A stretch of DNA of 64,000 nucleotides, taken from positions 45,999,175-46,063,174 of the forward strand of contig JAVGWX010000013.1 in the NCBI GenBank assembly GCA_036924085.1. The letters run 5' to 3'. Below are positions 1 to 11,434 of this stretch, one piece after another (position 1 is the first letter of the stretch; each line of letters opens with the position of its first letter). This DNA comes from Ariolimax columbianus. Its lineage: Eukaryota; Mollusca; Gastropoda; Stylommatophora; Arionidae. A program made the translations under genes and the position numbers. The notes under the pieces were generated by a model that was not told the DNA's origin, searched no databases, and saw nothing but the letters and a program-made list of their open reading frames with translations.

Positions 1-317
1 GACAGGATGGATGGATGGATGGATGGATGGATGGAATGGATGGATGGATGGATGGATGGATGGATGGATGGATTGGATGGATGGATGGATGGATGGATGG
101 ATGGATGGATGGATGGATGGATGGATGGATGGATGGATGGATGGATGGATGGATGGATGGATGGATGGATGGATGGATGGATGGATGGATGGATGGGATG
201 GATGGATGGATGGATGGATGGATGGATGGATGGATGGATGGATGGATGGATGGATGGATGGATGGATGGATGGATGGATGGATGGATGGATGGATGGATT
301 GGATGGATGGATGGATG

Positions 318-389
<72 letters not shown>

Positions 390-410
390 TAGATAGATAG
401 ATAGATAGAG
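1..410. repeat. Compound tetranucleotide microsatellite (ATGG)n then (ATAG)n
   Basis: About 315 bases of ATGG units with a few single-base slips pass directly into about 90 bases of ATAG units. The array runs off the left edge of the window, so its full length is unknown. The open frames in it are a by-product of the unit lacking stop codons. Confidence 0.98.
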
Positions 411-989
411 TAGTGTCAAATATACTCCCTACCCTTCAGCCTGACATGGGCAAGATCAGGTCAGGACAAAACATTTTATCTATGACACCATATGAAAGCG
501 TCGGGGCATGACAGCCCTAATATTATGAATCACAGACTGCTGACAAGCCGTTAAGTATTATTTCTTGTTAAATTCATATTTGAAACTGACAATACACGCA
601 TATAGCGTGACGAGAACATGTTGACTTTTACATTGCCCGACTGAAGTATATGTTTTTCAAGTCGGATGAGTCACACATTGCCACACAAACAAACCATTCA
701 CAAAATTATAATCAAGGCTATGAAATACAGATAAAAAGAAAGAAAATCTAGATGTTTGGAGAACCAAAGCAACTCGCTGCAGTAAAAAAAAAATTGACAT
801 TTTTGTGGTAGCAGTTTACAGTGGTTCTTCTTACATCCTTAGACCTTTATGAGAATGTGCCCCCCCCCCCCCACCCCCCTGGCTGTAGTGAAATGCGAGG
901 TTCCTCATTAATCTCATCCCAATGCTGATTACAGTGTTAGTTCCCACCTCGTTGGTAAGACTGTTGTGACAGCCTGTTTGCAGGTGCAC
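411..989. other. No gene seen; low-copy sequence with a C-rich tract
   Basis: No coding signal recognised. A run of C with one A interruption lies near 861-880. From about 930 to 985 the text resembles the R3 repeat family (the stretch about cctcgttggtaagactg and acagcctgtttgcagg), so a short R3 fragment probably sits just before the family A SINE. Confidence 0.5.
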
Positions 990-1438
990 AAGCGAGAACT
1001 GCAGTGGTCAGCGACCCATAGCTGACTGTTAGCGTCAGGGCCACCGAACCATAGCTGACAAGACCCTCCTACACCTCCAAGCGGTGATCCTGGATAACAG
1101 GCTGCAGCAGGGCAGACTGGCTAAGGAGAAGGGATCGAAGAGGGAATGCTAACTTGATACTCAAAAAATGCTTGCTGTAGTCGGATGTGTTGGACCGAAA
1201 GGTGAAAATTTCGCAGTCAAGTTGTAAACTACGACACAACGCATTCCGTTCTCTTGACTACGTTCTGCTACTTAAGACCTTTCAGGGTTTCGTAGCGGAA
1301 GATTGAGAACAAGCCAAGCCAAGCCAATCCAAGCCAAGCCAAGCCAAAGCAAGTCAAGCCAAACCAATCCAAACCAAGCTAAGCCAAGCCAAACCAAGCC
1401 AAGCCAAACGAAGCCAAGCCAAGCCAAGCAATGTTACT
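990..1438 (+). mobile_element. SINE family A copy with an (AAGCC)n tail
   Basis: This matches, base for base over long stretches, the copies at 14868-15243, 22390-22730 and the reverse-strand copies at 18822-19150 and 48407-48744. The body carries the shared domain (gtcggatgtgttggaccgaa near 1180) and the motif for gtaaactacgacacaacgca near 1225. The 3' end passes into a pentanucleotide array of AAGCC-like units at about 1307-1433. The first about 20 bases of the family are missing, so it is slightly 5'-truncated. Family A is inferred to be a SINE from its length, dispersal, tail and target duplications at other copies. Confidence 0.85.
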
Positions 1439-1649
1439 CTTCGCTTCCGAAAAACTCAGAACTAGTGACTTCGAAAACAACAGCAGGTTAATACTGTCGG
1501 CCGATCAATACCGCACCAATTACAGACCATAAAAACACACGAAGAGCCAGTGATCTAATCTTTTATTTCCTGCTAAAGCGATACGCCAAACAGCACAGGT
1601 ATGTCATTACACTTGTTCGATCTGTTCTGCGAAAGCTTATCGTATTCTC

Positions 1650-2510
1650 ATTTGCTCCCTTGTCGTCAGAGAAGATTTATGGAAACACAAAAGCAGATAT
1701 TCTATGTGCACCGAGAAACATCACGGGAGTGGTATCCGGGTTGAAAAGAATAGGACCCCTGTTACATTCCTAGCATGCTGTAAAGACGACTAAAAAGAGT
1801 TGTGAATGGTGCTGGCGTCAAAAATGCAGTAGTGAATGAGCTAATAGTCGTATGTGATTAATAACTGGCCAAGACCCTATTCCGCCTCCAAGCGACGGCC
1901 CTGGAAACAGGCTGCAAGAGTTAGTCTAAGAGAATATGGATCGCAGTGGGAAGGCAAACTAGGTACCAAACAAATGTAGCTGAAATCGAATGTGTCGTAT
2001 CTAAACGCGAAGATATTGCAGCCTCGCTGTAAACTACGAAATAACGTTCTTTTTTGTGTATGGACGCTAAAGAAGAAGCAGATTTGCTCCCTTGTCATAA
2101 GATCAGTTTTTGGAAACATAAGAACATATTTTCTATGAGCACTGAATCACCTGGGTGGTATCCGGGTTGAAAATAATAGGGTCACGGTAACCTTCCATTC
2201 GCAGTGGCCAGGCAAACTCGGTAAACAAACAAAATCCAGCTTTAATAGGATTAGGCAAGGTGTACATATCGCATCCTCGCTGTAAACTACGACACAAGGT
2301 CCTTTTTTATAATGTATTCCAGAGAAGAAGACGTTTTGCTCCCTTGTCGTCTGAGAAGATTCATGGAAAGGCGCCAATAACAGATTTTCTATGAACACCG
2401 AAAAATATCACACAAGTGATATACGGGTTGAAAAGAAAGGGCCACTGTAACCTTCCAGGTGTGTTATAAAGACAACTAAAGTGGGTTATGGATGGTGATA
2501 GCAACCTCAT
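1650..2510. repeat. Imperfect triplication with SINE family B bodies
   Basis: Three blocks at about 1650-1840, 2085-2200 and 2336-2510 share the order 'gctcccttgtcgt...', '...ggaaa...', '...ttctatg...accg', '...tccgggttgaaaa...'. Between them lie family B SINE bodies at about 1865-2060 and 2195-2345 ('cctcgctgtaaactacga'). The arrangement suggests one composite unit copied in tandem, then diverged. Confidence 0.65.
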
Positions 2511-2609
2511 CATGTAAAACTACTTATAATTAAATCATAATTGCTATGAAAAAAGCTGCTGTATACACGGATAGTTTACCACGAACACTTGAGGATTTGG
2601 AGTGTGGTT

Positions 2610-2818
2610 TTGCATACTTTATGACGTGATTCTTGGCCATTTTGTGTCACCTGACTCTGACGTCATCTTGGTCAGTTTGAATCACCTGACCCTGACGTCA
2701 TCTTGGTCAGTTTGTGTCACCTGACCCTGACGTCATCTTGGTCAGTTTGTTTCACCTGACCCTGACGTCATCTTGGCCATTTTGTTTCACCTGACCCTGA
2801 CGTCACTCTTGGCCAGTT
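2610..2818. repeat. 35-bp minisatellite carrying five perfect CRE palindromes
   Basis: Five 35-bp units, each with the palindrome TGACGTCA, place it at 2658, 2693, 2728, 2763 and 2798, exactly 35 bases apart. A sixth, decayed unit has tgacgtga at 2622. The consensus unit is 'tttgtgtcacctgaccctga' followed by 'cgtcatcttggtcag'. TGACGTCA is the known full-site cAMP response element bound by CREB/ATF factors; function here is inference. Confidence 0.95.
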
Positions 2819-4691
<1,873 letters not shown>

Positions 4692-5258
4692 AACAATATT
4701 TGTTCAACAAAATAACTTAATATTTCATTATCTTATTAAATTATTGACGAATGTAGCCCAATTAAGAACATATCATAGTTGGTCTGAAATTCGTTACTTA
4801 AGTTCTGAAAACCTAAAGTAACAAACGGAAACTACTTCTAACGTATGATTAACCAACCTATACCTATCCCATAGCAAACACGCTACGACTTGCTGGTTTG
4901 TCATTCTACTGTAAATGCTCTCTTCAATTGCTAATCCGGGTTGAATTCATATTCTTCTTGATTCACCGCTACCGGGCAGTCACCCAACCGGATAGGGTTA
5001 ACAGATTTTCAAAGGACACATTTCTATGTGTTCCCAGGAGGTGCATTTTTTTTTAAAAAGAACGCTGTTAACGTTTTTATTGCTTGTTTTGTGGCACTCC
5101 TTCGGTGTTTCTCAAATGCCTGTATGACACAGACACACTTAAAAGTTCAATTGTTTAAAGGAAGCCCTTACTGAAAAGGAAGTAGTCCCTTTCCCAAGTG
5201 TGTTAAGTTCCTTCATTAACAGTACGTACATACTCATAGTATGAGTCACCCCAGAAAT
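4692..5258. other. No feature seen
   Basis: A/T-rich non-coding sequence with no repeat family match inside the window and no recognised protein. Confidence 0.4.
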
Positions 5259-5425
5259 TACGAAAGTCATTCAAAAAAATGTCGAAAGTCATCCCCAAAA
5301 ATGTCGAAAGTCATCCCATCAAATTGTCGAAAGTCATCCCCAAAAATGTCGAAAGTCATCCCCAAAAATGTCGAAAGTCATCCCAACAAATTGTCGAAAG
5401 TCATCCCCAAAAATTTCGAATTTCA
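5259..5425. repeat. 22/23-bp minisatellite, about seven units
   Basis: The core gtcgaaagtcatcccc recurs starting at 5281, 5303, 5326, 5348, 5370 and 5393. Spacing is 22, 23, 22, 22, 23, and the 23-base steps follow units ending in 'atcaaatt' or 'aacaaatt'. This suggests a higher-order unit of two or three repeats. Diverged units flank both sides. Confidence 0.92.
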
Positions 5426-5459
5426 CCAGTGGCTGTTTTTGAATGTCTACGAAGAGTAA

Positions 5460-5507
5460 GTTTACAGACTCTGCAAAGTTCTAAACCAGTATACAGTTAA
5501 GTTAAGA
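5460..5507 (+). mobile_element. Tail-only remnant of the CR1/L2-like LINE
   Basis: Only the last about 48 bases of the LINE are present: 'acagactctgcaaagtt', 'ctaaaccagtata', then 'gttaagttaag'. The same 3' end is found in the longer copies ending at 28132, 34618 and 45140. Confidence 0.8.
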
Positions 5508-6004
5508 TACCACTACTGCACGAGCACAAGCATGATTTGACGCATGCTTCATGGAAGCATGTCAACAGCAGTGGTGACCCCCATAAACAAAAAAAGTAAG
5601 GACACAAACACAAACCAAAATATTCAGGTTGAACAAAATAACTATAACTGGTATCTTAAACACATGCGCAAACTTTAGGGCTCTTTGATGTATACTGATC
5701 ACTGGACTGAGAATCGCTGCCTTATTATATTTCACACATGTATATAATTACACGATGGCACACACAAGACCAGAAGATTGTGTTTACTTAGTAACAGTTA
5801 TGTCCTCTTGTTAGCAAAGGCTTAACTCAGTGGTTCCCATACTGTATGTTGAGGCACCCTGAGGCGCCGTGGCTGATTAAAAGAGGCGCGGCGAACCATT
5901 CCAATATTTTCATCAACTACGGACTGCAACTGTTAATTAGGCTTACTTTCTGACTTGGGGTGGCGTGGAAAAATTATGGGGTGCCAGGGACCGATAACGT
6001 TTGG
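5508..6004. other. No feature seen
   Basis: No coding or repeat signal recognised apart from short A-rich runs. Confidence 0.35.
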
Positions 6005-6246
6005 AAACCACTTATTTACTGTCCTACGGCATTTTTCCTATTGCTGGGGTAGTCGAGGGGTTTTGAAGGCTGAGGACTACAGGCTGCTTCGCCACTGCTG
6101 TTGCCACGTCGTGTGCTGGCTATGTTTGTTTATTTCACCCCCAACAGAAAAACAACATATGTCATACCGAGGATTCGAACCGCTGCCCTCCTTGTCGGCA
6201 GGCAGGCATCGAAACCATTCGGCCACGCGCTCCTCTTGGAAACCAC
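6005..6246 (-). mobile_element. tRNA-derived SINE family S2
   Basis: Read on the minus strand, the head has an A-box-like tggccgaatggtt and a perfect B-box-like ggttcgaatcc about 45 bases later, as in tRNA-Leu/Ser type molecules. The body follows ('gaaataaacaaacatagcc') and ends near 6005. A second copy lies at 35775-36008 in the same orientation with clear identity over the whole length. The tRNA origin is seen in the boxes; the exact parent tRNA is not resolved. Confidence 0.85.
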
Positions 6247-6289
6247 TAGCATAACTATATAGTGATTGATGGTTACTGTACATGTACCA

Positions 6290-6768
6290 CGCAGACTCGC
6301 CATCCACAGAGTATGAAGAAGCAAAGACACTCATAAAATAAAACTATCCATGAGGACGGAATGGAGAGAACAGAAAAAAGGATACAAGCCAGAAAATGAC
6401 GGCATAGACAAATTTGGCAGACATGGGAAGATAAAGATCTTCAGACTGAAAACGGAACATTGCAGCCACAAGGCCAGCCTCTATATGATGGGTCTCAGAG
6501 ACACCACCACATGCGATTGTGGTGCACCCATGTAAACACCTGAACATTTCCTGCAGGACTGCCCAACTTATGCAGACCAAAGAGAGGCAGTCTGAGCCGG
6601 AGGAGCGATCATGTTCGAAAGGCTCTGAGGGATCGGCGAAGACCTGAAACATACAGTCTCCTTCATGATCCTCGTCGGACTAGACGCATTGCATCAGTTG
6701 ATCGAAGAAGAAGAAGAAGAAGAAGAAGAAGAAGAAGAAGAAGAAGAAGAAGAAGAAGAAGAAGAAGA
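6290..6768 (+). mobile_element. 3' end of an RNase H-type I/Jockey-like LINE, with (GAA)n tail
   Basis: Frameshifted translation gives a cysteine cluster (TTCDCGAPM, then TPEHFLQDCPTYADQRE), the zinc-knuckle-like C-terminus seen in RNase H-bearing LINEs. It matches the longer copy at 45795-46830 in order and wording. It ends in a (GAA)n array at about 6704-6768, which looks like the element's 3' tail. The minus-strand S2 SINE abuts its 5' end. Confidence 0.8.
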
Positions 6769-6963
6769 ACTGCACAGGTTATCGTATTTCCACTATTGTC
6801 CCGTTAGCAGTGCGTTCCAGATAATCCCGCTCTAAACGGATAATTAATTTCCAGTTAATGAAGATAAATTAGTAGCGAAGGCAAATGGTCTTCTAGCTAA
6901 CATGATGATTAGATAAGGGACAAGGAATCGCAGGTGTCAGACACTTGATCATTGACTGACAAA
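6769..6963. other. Spacer; possible second scrap of 28S-like sequence
   Basis: Contains aggaatcgcaggtgtcagac near 6925, very like aggaatcgcaggtcacagac inside the rRNA pseudogene, and ataatcccgctc near 6817, like taatcctgctca. May be a decayed duplicate of part of the pseudogene. Confidence 0.25.
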
Positions 6964-7445
6964 AAAGCCCTCTATTGATTCGTTGGGTCTAATAGTGAAC
7001 GGGTGCTGGTATTAGACCCTCGGAAGACAGGTCAGTTTTACCCTACTAATGACAGGGCGTTGCTACGGTAATCCTGCTCAATTCGAGAGGAATCGCAGGT
7101 CACAGACCTTTGGTCCACGTGCTTAGCTGATAAGCCAATGGTGCGAGGCTACCATCTGAGGGATTACGGCCGAACGCCTCTAAGCCGGAATCCCGCCCTA
7201 AATCATAGCACCACTGCGATGGGGGGCTACGATATGGTTGGGACCTGGGGCTCGTGTCTCAACCCGACCCGGTCGAGCCGCAGAAAGAGGTATCTGCCGT
7301 CCGCCGATCAAAGCGGGCGGGAAGCTGTTCGATATTCACCCTATACGGCGATGAGGTGTGAAACCACTAGTAGAAGACTTAGTTCTCGGTCGGGGTGTCA
7401 TAAGCATTAGAGCAGCCACCTCACTGCAAACTGTTGAGACTCAAC
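6964..7445 (+). pseudogene. 28S rRNA pseudogene, 3'-terminal fragment
   Basis: The text follows the conserved 3' part of eukaryotic 28S rRNA in order. It has the block near 'cgttgggtctaatag', then 'gacaggtcagttttaccct', 'ggtaatcctgctca', 'gagaggaatcgcaggt', 'gctaccatctgagggatta' and 'gaacgcctctaag'. After a variable segment comes the terminal block ('ggtcggggtgtcat...agagcagccacctc...'), ending near 7445 where the mature rRNA ends. Changes occur at nearly invariant positions, for example cgagaggaatc where ACGAGAGGAACC is expected, so it is decayed, not a working gene. Only about 480 bases are present; no 5.8S, 18S or upstream 28S is visible. A 28S-derived SINE is an alternative origin. Confidence 0.88.
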
Positions 7446-7489
7446 CATTGATCATGAGATATGTCGGCACACCAGGCGAACAACATCTC

Positions 7490-7805
7490 CGTGCCATGGC
7501 CAGGCTTGTCCCCTGGTTAAATGCACTCCTGCCTCGCTCTTTACCTCTGTCTGCTATCAGTCATCCCAATGGACGCAGAAGAGATGCAGGCCAGCGGACA
7601 TTGCACCTCCTGCCCTATTGTGACAACCTCCCGGGTGGCGGGGAATGCTAGGCGTACCATCACTGCAGATGTGGCGAGAAAATAAAGGGAGCAAAGAGAT
7701 ACCCCACTCACATGCATATGATACGTTTCTAGCAGGACGTGACGATCCTGGGATACAGACACACTGGACTGCCTCTCTTCCGGGATAGTACAAACTAGTA
7801 CATAG
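7490..7805. repeat. Dispersed repeat R5, copy 1
   Basis: Matches 37690-38000 over about 300 bases: 'agagatgcaggccagcgg', 'gtgacgatcctggga', 'acacactggactgcctc'. Family unknown. Both orientations give short open frames broken by stops, so a decayed coding element is possible but not identified. Confidence 0.7.
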
Positions 7806-7884
7806 TCCATCATATCATTGCCACACCCTATAGACACGAGTGGGGAAGACTCGATAGTCCTGCAAGACAACTTCCCTAAGAGAG

Positions 7885-8062
7885 ACAACTCTGACCAAAA
7901 ACAGCTGCTGCCATGCAGATAGGCTGGGGACAGCCAAAGGCTAAGGAGGGCATCCCTGCAGAAACGCCTGTTGACATCGGATGCACTGGGCCACAGGCTT
8001 AACAAAGTAACACAGTGCAACGTATATCGCTGTAAACAGCGCACGAAGAAGAAGATAAGGGA
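7885..8062 (+). mobile_element. SINE family B fragment with short (GAA)n tail
   Basis: Carries the shared body domain in the form 'tcggatgcactgggcc' at about 7977, followed by 'cacagtgcaacgtatatcgc', 'tgtaaacagcgcac' and a gaagaagaag tail near 8045. Intermediate between S1 and family B in wording. Confidence 0.6.
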
Positions 8063-8284
8063 CAGCAATAGAAAGGTAAGCCCAGTAGTCAGTAAAAAGC
8101 CTATCTATGTTCTTTGCGCGCCAAATACGGCGCATAGGCAAAGACCGCCGTCCATCGTTGACGATGATGGCATAATTAATTTTGCTAGCGCTATTATTAG
8201 TAAGGATTAACTGAGCTACTTTTTATCCTCACTCTCTTGTCTCGAACCACCCGACCCCAGTGGCAAGTCAAGGACAAGACCACT

Positions 8285-8412
8285 AGGGGGCGACTACGAG
8301 ATGCAGGGGACCGCATCAAGCACCCGTGAAAAAGACGGCGGAGTCCGGAGTCGAACCCACACCACCTGATCACGAGGCCGACGGCTTAACCACTTCGCCA
8401 CGGAAACCCCAT
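8285..8412 (-). mobile_element. tRNA-derived SINE family S4 (single copy)
   Basis: On the minus strand: ggtttccgtggcgaagtgg then ttaagccg (A-box region) and, about 35 bases on, ggttcgactcc (B-box), then a short non-tRNA body to near 8285. No second copy was found in the window. A free-standing tRNA gene is unlikely because the acceptor stem does not close. Confidence 0.7.
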
Positions 8413-8439
8413 AATACGGCGCATAAGGCAGAAACAAAT

Positions 8440-9030
8440 GATGGATTGTTCTTCTAAGTGTTTCCTTGAGTCTACCTCTTTCTCCCACTTGAAGTCCATT
8501 CGAGTGCTTGCAATGAAAGACGGTTGTTGTTCATTCTGAGGACATGTCTGATGTATGGCCATCAATTTTTTTCCCGGATGATGGTCGGCACGTATAGTTG
8601 GTTTGTCTCTGTTCTTATCGAGTCATTAGTTATGAACTGGTCCCAGCGTATATTCAATAATTCTCTGAAACATTTATTTTCAAAGATATTTAGTTTGTTT
8701 TCCAGCGTTTTTGTTGTCTTCCAGCTTTCACATCCATATGTCAGGAGTGATATTACGATTGAGTTGAATAGTCTGAGCTTGGTATGTTTGCTCAGTGTCG
8801 TTGATCTCCAGATGTTGGTGAGCTGATTAAAGGTGCACGAGGCCAAAGCAGTTCTAGTGGAAATTTCTTTCGTGGCATCTCCATGCTCTATTATGACCCT
8901 TTTATTTGTTTATCGTCTTGATAATCTCTCCTATTTCCTCGACAAATTGATGTTCTATTTCATACTTTCTCGTCGCTTTACAATTGGTTTGAATAGGGTC
9001 ATGCTGTCAATATGCTCTGCTCGTTGAACC
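8440..9030 (-). mobile_element. Reverse transcriptase C-terminal fragment, RTE/craniata-like LINE
   Basis: Minus-strand translation of 8846-8562 contains 'SIVISLLTYGCESWKTTK' and 'NKCFRELLNIRWDQFITN', the thumb/connection region typical of endonuclease-type LINE proteins. The sequence around it is in other frames and has stops. No 5' part or tail is recognised. Confidence 0.8.
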
Positions 9031-9422
9031 GCCATATTTGTTCATCTTCTTTTTTTTTTGTGTGTGTTCTTGTACTGTCCAAATGATTTTCGGAGTAAGA
9101 GGCCTGTCTACTTCGATATACGCCCACAGACTCAATATTTGAGTAACTCTACATTATCCCAGCTGTAGACACCTTATCAAAAGCTTTATCCAGGTTCCTT
9201 AGATATAAGCGCTGGCAAACAAGGTCGGGTTTCTTCAATATCACAAGACCATTAAAGATTATATGACCACGTGAGTTTTACAAACGTCACAAGGAATTCC
9301 CTAGTGTCATCATTTCTATTTATACACTTCACAAATACGTAAACAACATATTGCCTTCAAACTTGAAGCGCAATTAAATAAGTTTCATTATCTTTGGGAG
9401 GGGTTGGAGTGGAGGGCGAGAA
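9031..9422. other. No feature seen
   Basis: Non-coding, with a short T-run near 9050 and no repeat match in the window. Confidence 0.35.
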
Positions 9423-9424
9423 AC

Positions 9425-9484
<60 letters not shown>
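9423..9484. repeat. (GA)n microsatellite
   Basis: About 30 GA dinucleotides preceded by two GATA units. Confidence 0.97.
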
Positions 9485-9488
<4 letters not shown>

Positions 9489-9825
9489 GGATAGGGTGAT
9501 ATGTATTTTTTTTCATAAATAGTGATTTAAATTGGGCATTACATTCACAAATTTACTACAGTTGCATGCATTCGTAGCAAAAATACAATTAGACAGAAAA
9601 TGTTAATGTCTCAAAAGACAGCATGTTTATGTATTTTGTGGTAGTCCACTTATCCAATTTTGTTCAATGATCAGCTGACAAAACTGACAAAACAGTCAGT
9701 GGACATTCCACCTAGTAGGGTCTAATTAGGGCAGCAAATATCTTCTCTGACGGCACTGCAACTGTTGTCATTGTTCGAATGGCATCTGTTGTTTGTTTTT
9801 TCTTTTGTTGGTTTCAGTTCAGTGT

Positions 9826-10640
9826 CTATTGTGTTCTATTGTTCTTTGCCAAGGTGTTTTTGTGTGTTCTGTTGTTCTTTGCCAATGTGTTTGAGTGTTC
9901 TATTGTTCTTTGTCAAGGTGTTTTAGGTGTTCTATTGTTCTTTGTCAAGGTGTTTTAGGTGTTCTATTGTTCTTTGTCAAGGTGTTTTAGGTGTTCTATT
10001 GTTCTTTGTCAAGGTGTTTTAGGTGTTCTATTGTTCTTAGCCAAGGTTTGTGTATGTTCTATTGCCAAATTGTTTTAGTGTTTTATTGTTTTTATCCTAG
10101 TTTATTGGGTGCTGTATTGTTCTTATCCTAGTTTATTGGGTGCTGTATTGTTCTTATCCTAGTTTGTTGGGTGTTCTATTGTTCTTATCCTAGTTTGTTG
10201 GGTGTTTTATTGTTCTCATCCTAGTTTATTGGGTGTTTTATTGTTCTTATCCTAGTTTGTTGGGTGTTTTATTGTTCTTATCCTAGTTTATTGGGTGTTT
10301 TATTGTTCTTATCCTAGTTTATTGGGTATTTTATTGTTCTTATCCTAGTTTATTGGGTGTTTTATTGTTCGTATCCTAGTTTATTGGGTGTTTTATTGTT
10401 CTTATCCTAGTTTATTGGGTGTTTTATTGTTCTTATCCTAGTTTATTGGGTGTTTTATTGTTCTTATCCTAGTTTATTGGGTGTTTTATTGTTCTTATCC
10501 TAGTTTGTTGGGTGTTCTATTGTCCTTTGCCAAGGTGTTTTGTGTGTTCTATTGTTTTTCCAAGATGTGTTTGTGAGTTCTATTGTTCCTTGCCAAGGTG
10601 TGTTTTGGGTGTTCTATTGTTCATTGTAAAGGTGATTTAT
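9826..10640. repeat. 31-bp minisatellite with two sequence subfamilies
   Basis: About 25 units of about 31 bases. The left part has units like 'gttctattgttctttgtcaa' plus 'ggtgttttagg'; the centre has 'gttttattgttcttatccta' plus 'gtttattgggt'; the right end returns to the first type, more diverged. Units share 'tattgttctt'. The sharp switch near 10075 and 10510 suggests local homogenisation of the central block. Confidence 0.95.
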
Positions 10641-11378
10641 GTTTTCCTTAGTTCTTTGCCAATGTGTTTTTTTTTAAATGGTTCTTAGCAGGGGTGTTTT
10701 AGGTTTTGCCTTTCTTTCGCCTTCATTCTGAGGTCTTGCATCATCTCAGTTTTGGACATAGTGCAAGATCTCTTTCGATAATCTGGACGAGCCAGTTCTA
10801 AAGCCGCCGTTATTATGATGTGAATGCCTTCTTGATTGCACCGCCCAAGCATTTATTGGTTGCAATGATGATTGACCAACACAAATTCGATGAATTGTCC
10901 TTGGACAGTTCTTGTGGCCATGCTTCGGACAAGTTACATTGTCTAAAGTCACTCCTTTATAGTTGTACAATAAACACAGTCTATAGCTTATAGATTTGTG
11001 AGCTGGGAGAGGTCTTTCTGCTTTCTTATGCCTTTTTACTTCATTTGAATTATAAAACGATCGAAATGTTTCACAGTCTGTAAACCAGTGCAGTTCATTC
11101 CAACTTTGGCCAAAGGTCAAATAAGGGGAATCTAACTCTAAACCAACCATTAACAACAATTTGCTTCCCCCATTCAAACACACAATTTATCGATAATCTA
11201 GTACTCTCTTGGACATTGCGAATCTCATTCAACAAACCAATCATAGTCCACAATCTACATACATCGACATAGATGAATCAATCAATACTCAATTTGCAAA
11301 CCTGTCACAAAGCAATTAACAAATTAATGTTTTTTTGAAGAAAAAAAAACATTCAGTCCTCAACCATCCGAAACTTAC
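10641..11378. other. Presumed intron or flank of the bHLH gene; no exon recognised
   Basis: A 145-codon minus-strand open frame lies at 11183-10746. Its translation has no domain I recognise, lacks PAS motifs and has no clear splice acceptor near its start. It is left unassigned. Confidence 0.35.
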
Positions 11379-11434
11379 TTGAAAGAAGTCCATGGAATCT
11401 GGAAGTTCTGCTTCATTTGAATTGCAGCCAAAGA
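11379..11434 (-). CDS. dysfusion/NPAS4-like bHLH-PAS factor, second exon
   Basis: Minus-strand 56-bp exon with acceptor cttcttttcttcag before 11434 and donor gtaagt after 11379. Joined to the first exon (which leaves one base, C), it reads on in frame as 'LFGCNSNEAELPDSMDFFQ' and ends in phase 0. This sits where NPAS4-type proteins have the short linker between the bHLH and the first PAS domain. The frame agreement, both splice sites and the order support it. The linker itself is poorly conserved, so the call depends on the first exon. The PAS-A exon should follow at lower coordinates but was not found in the next 10 kb. Confidence 0.65.

Noticed and set aside
7..330. Three overlapping open frames of about 103-107 codons rich in Met, Asp, Gly and Trp
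   Set aside because: By-product of the ATGG microsatellite; the same holds for the Tyr/Leu/Ser frames at 4078-4710 and the Cys/Val/Asn/Pro frames at 54089-54659.
1303..1491. 62-codon frame rich in Lys, Pro, Ser and Gln
   Set aside because: Reads the AAGCC pentanucleotide tail of SINE A.
5259..5425. CRISPR-like array
   Set aside because: Units are directly adjacent with no unique spacers; eukaryotic context.
6964..7445. R2-type retrotransposon insertion in 28S
   Set aside because: The R2 target site lies well upstream in 28S and is not in this fragment; no R2 reverse transcriptase adjoins it.
8285..8412. A working tRNA gene on the minus strand
   Set aside because: A and B boxes are present but the acceptor stem does not pair and a SINE-like body follows; the same reasoning applies to the heads of S1, S2, S3, S5, S6 and S7.
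10746..11183. 145-codon minus-strand frame beside the bHLH exons
   Set aside because: Looked at as a PAS exon, but no PAS motifs, no acceptor and wrong phase context; not supported as coding.
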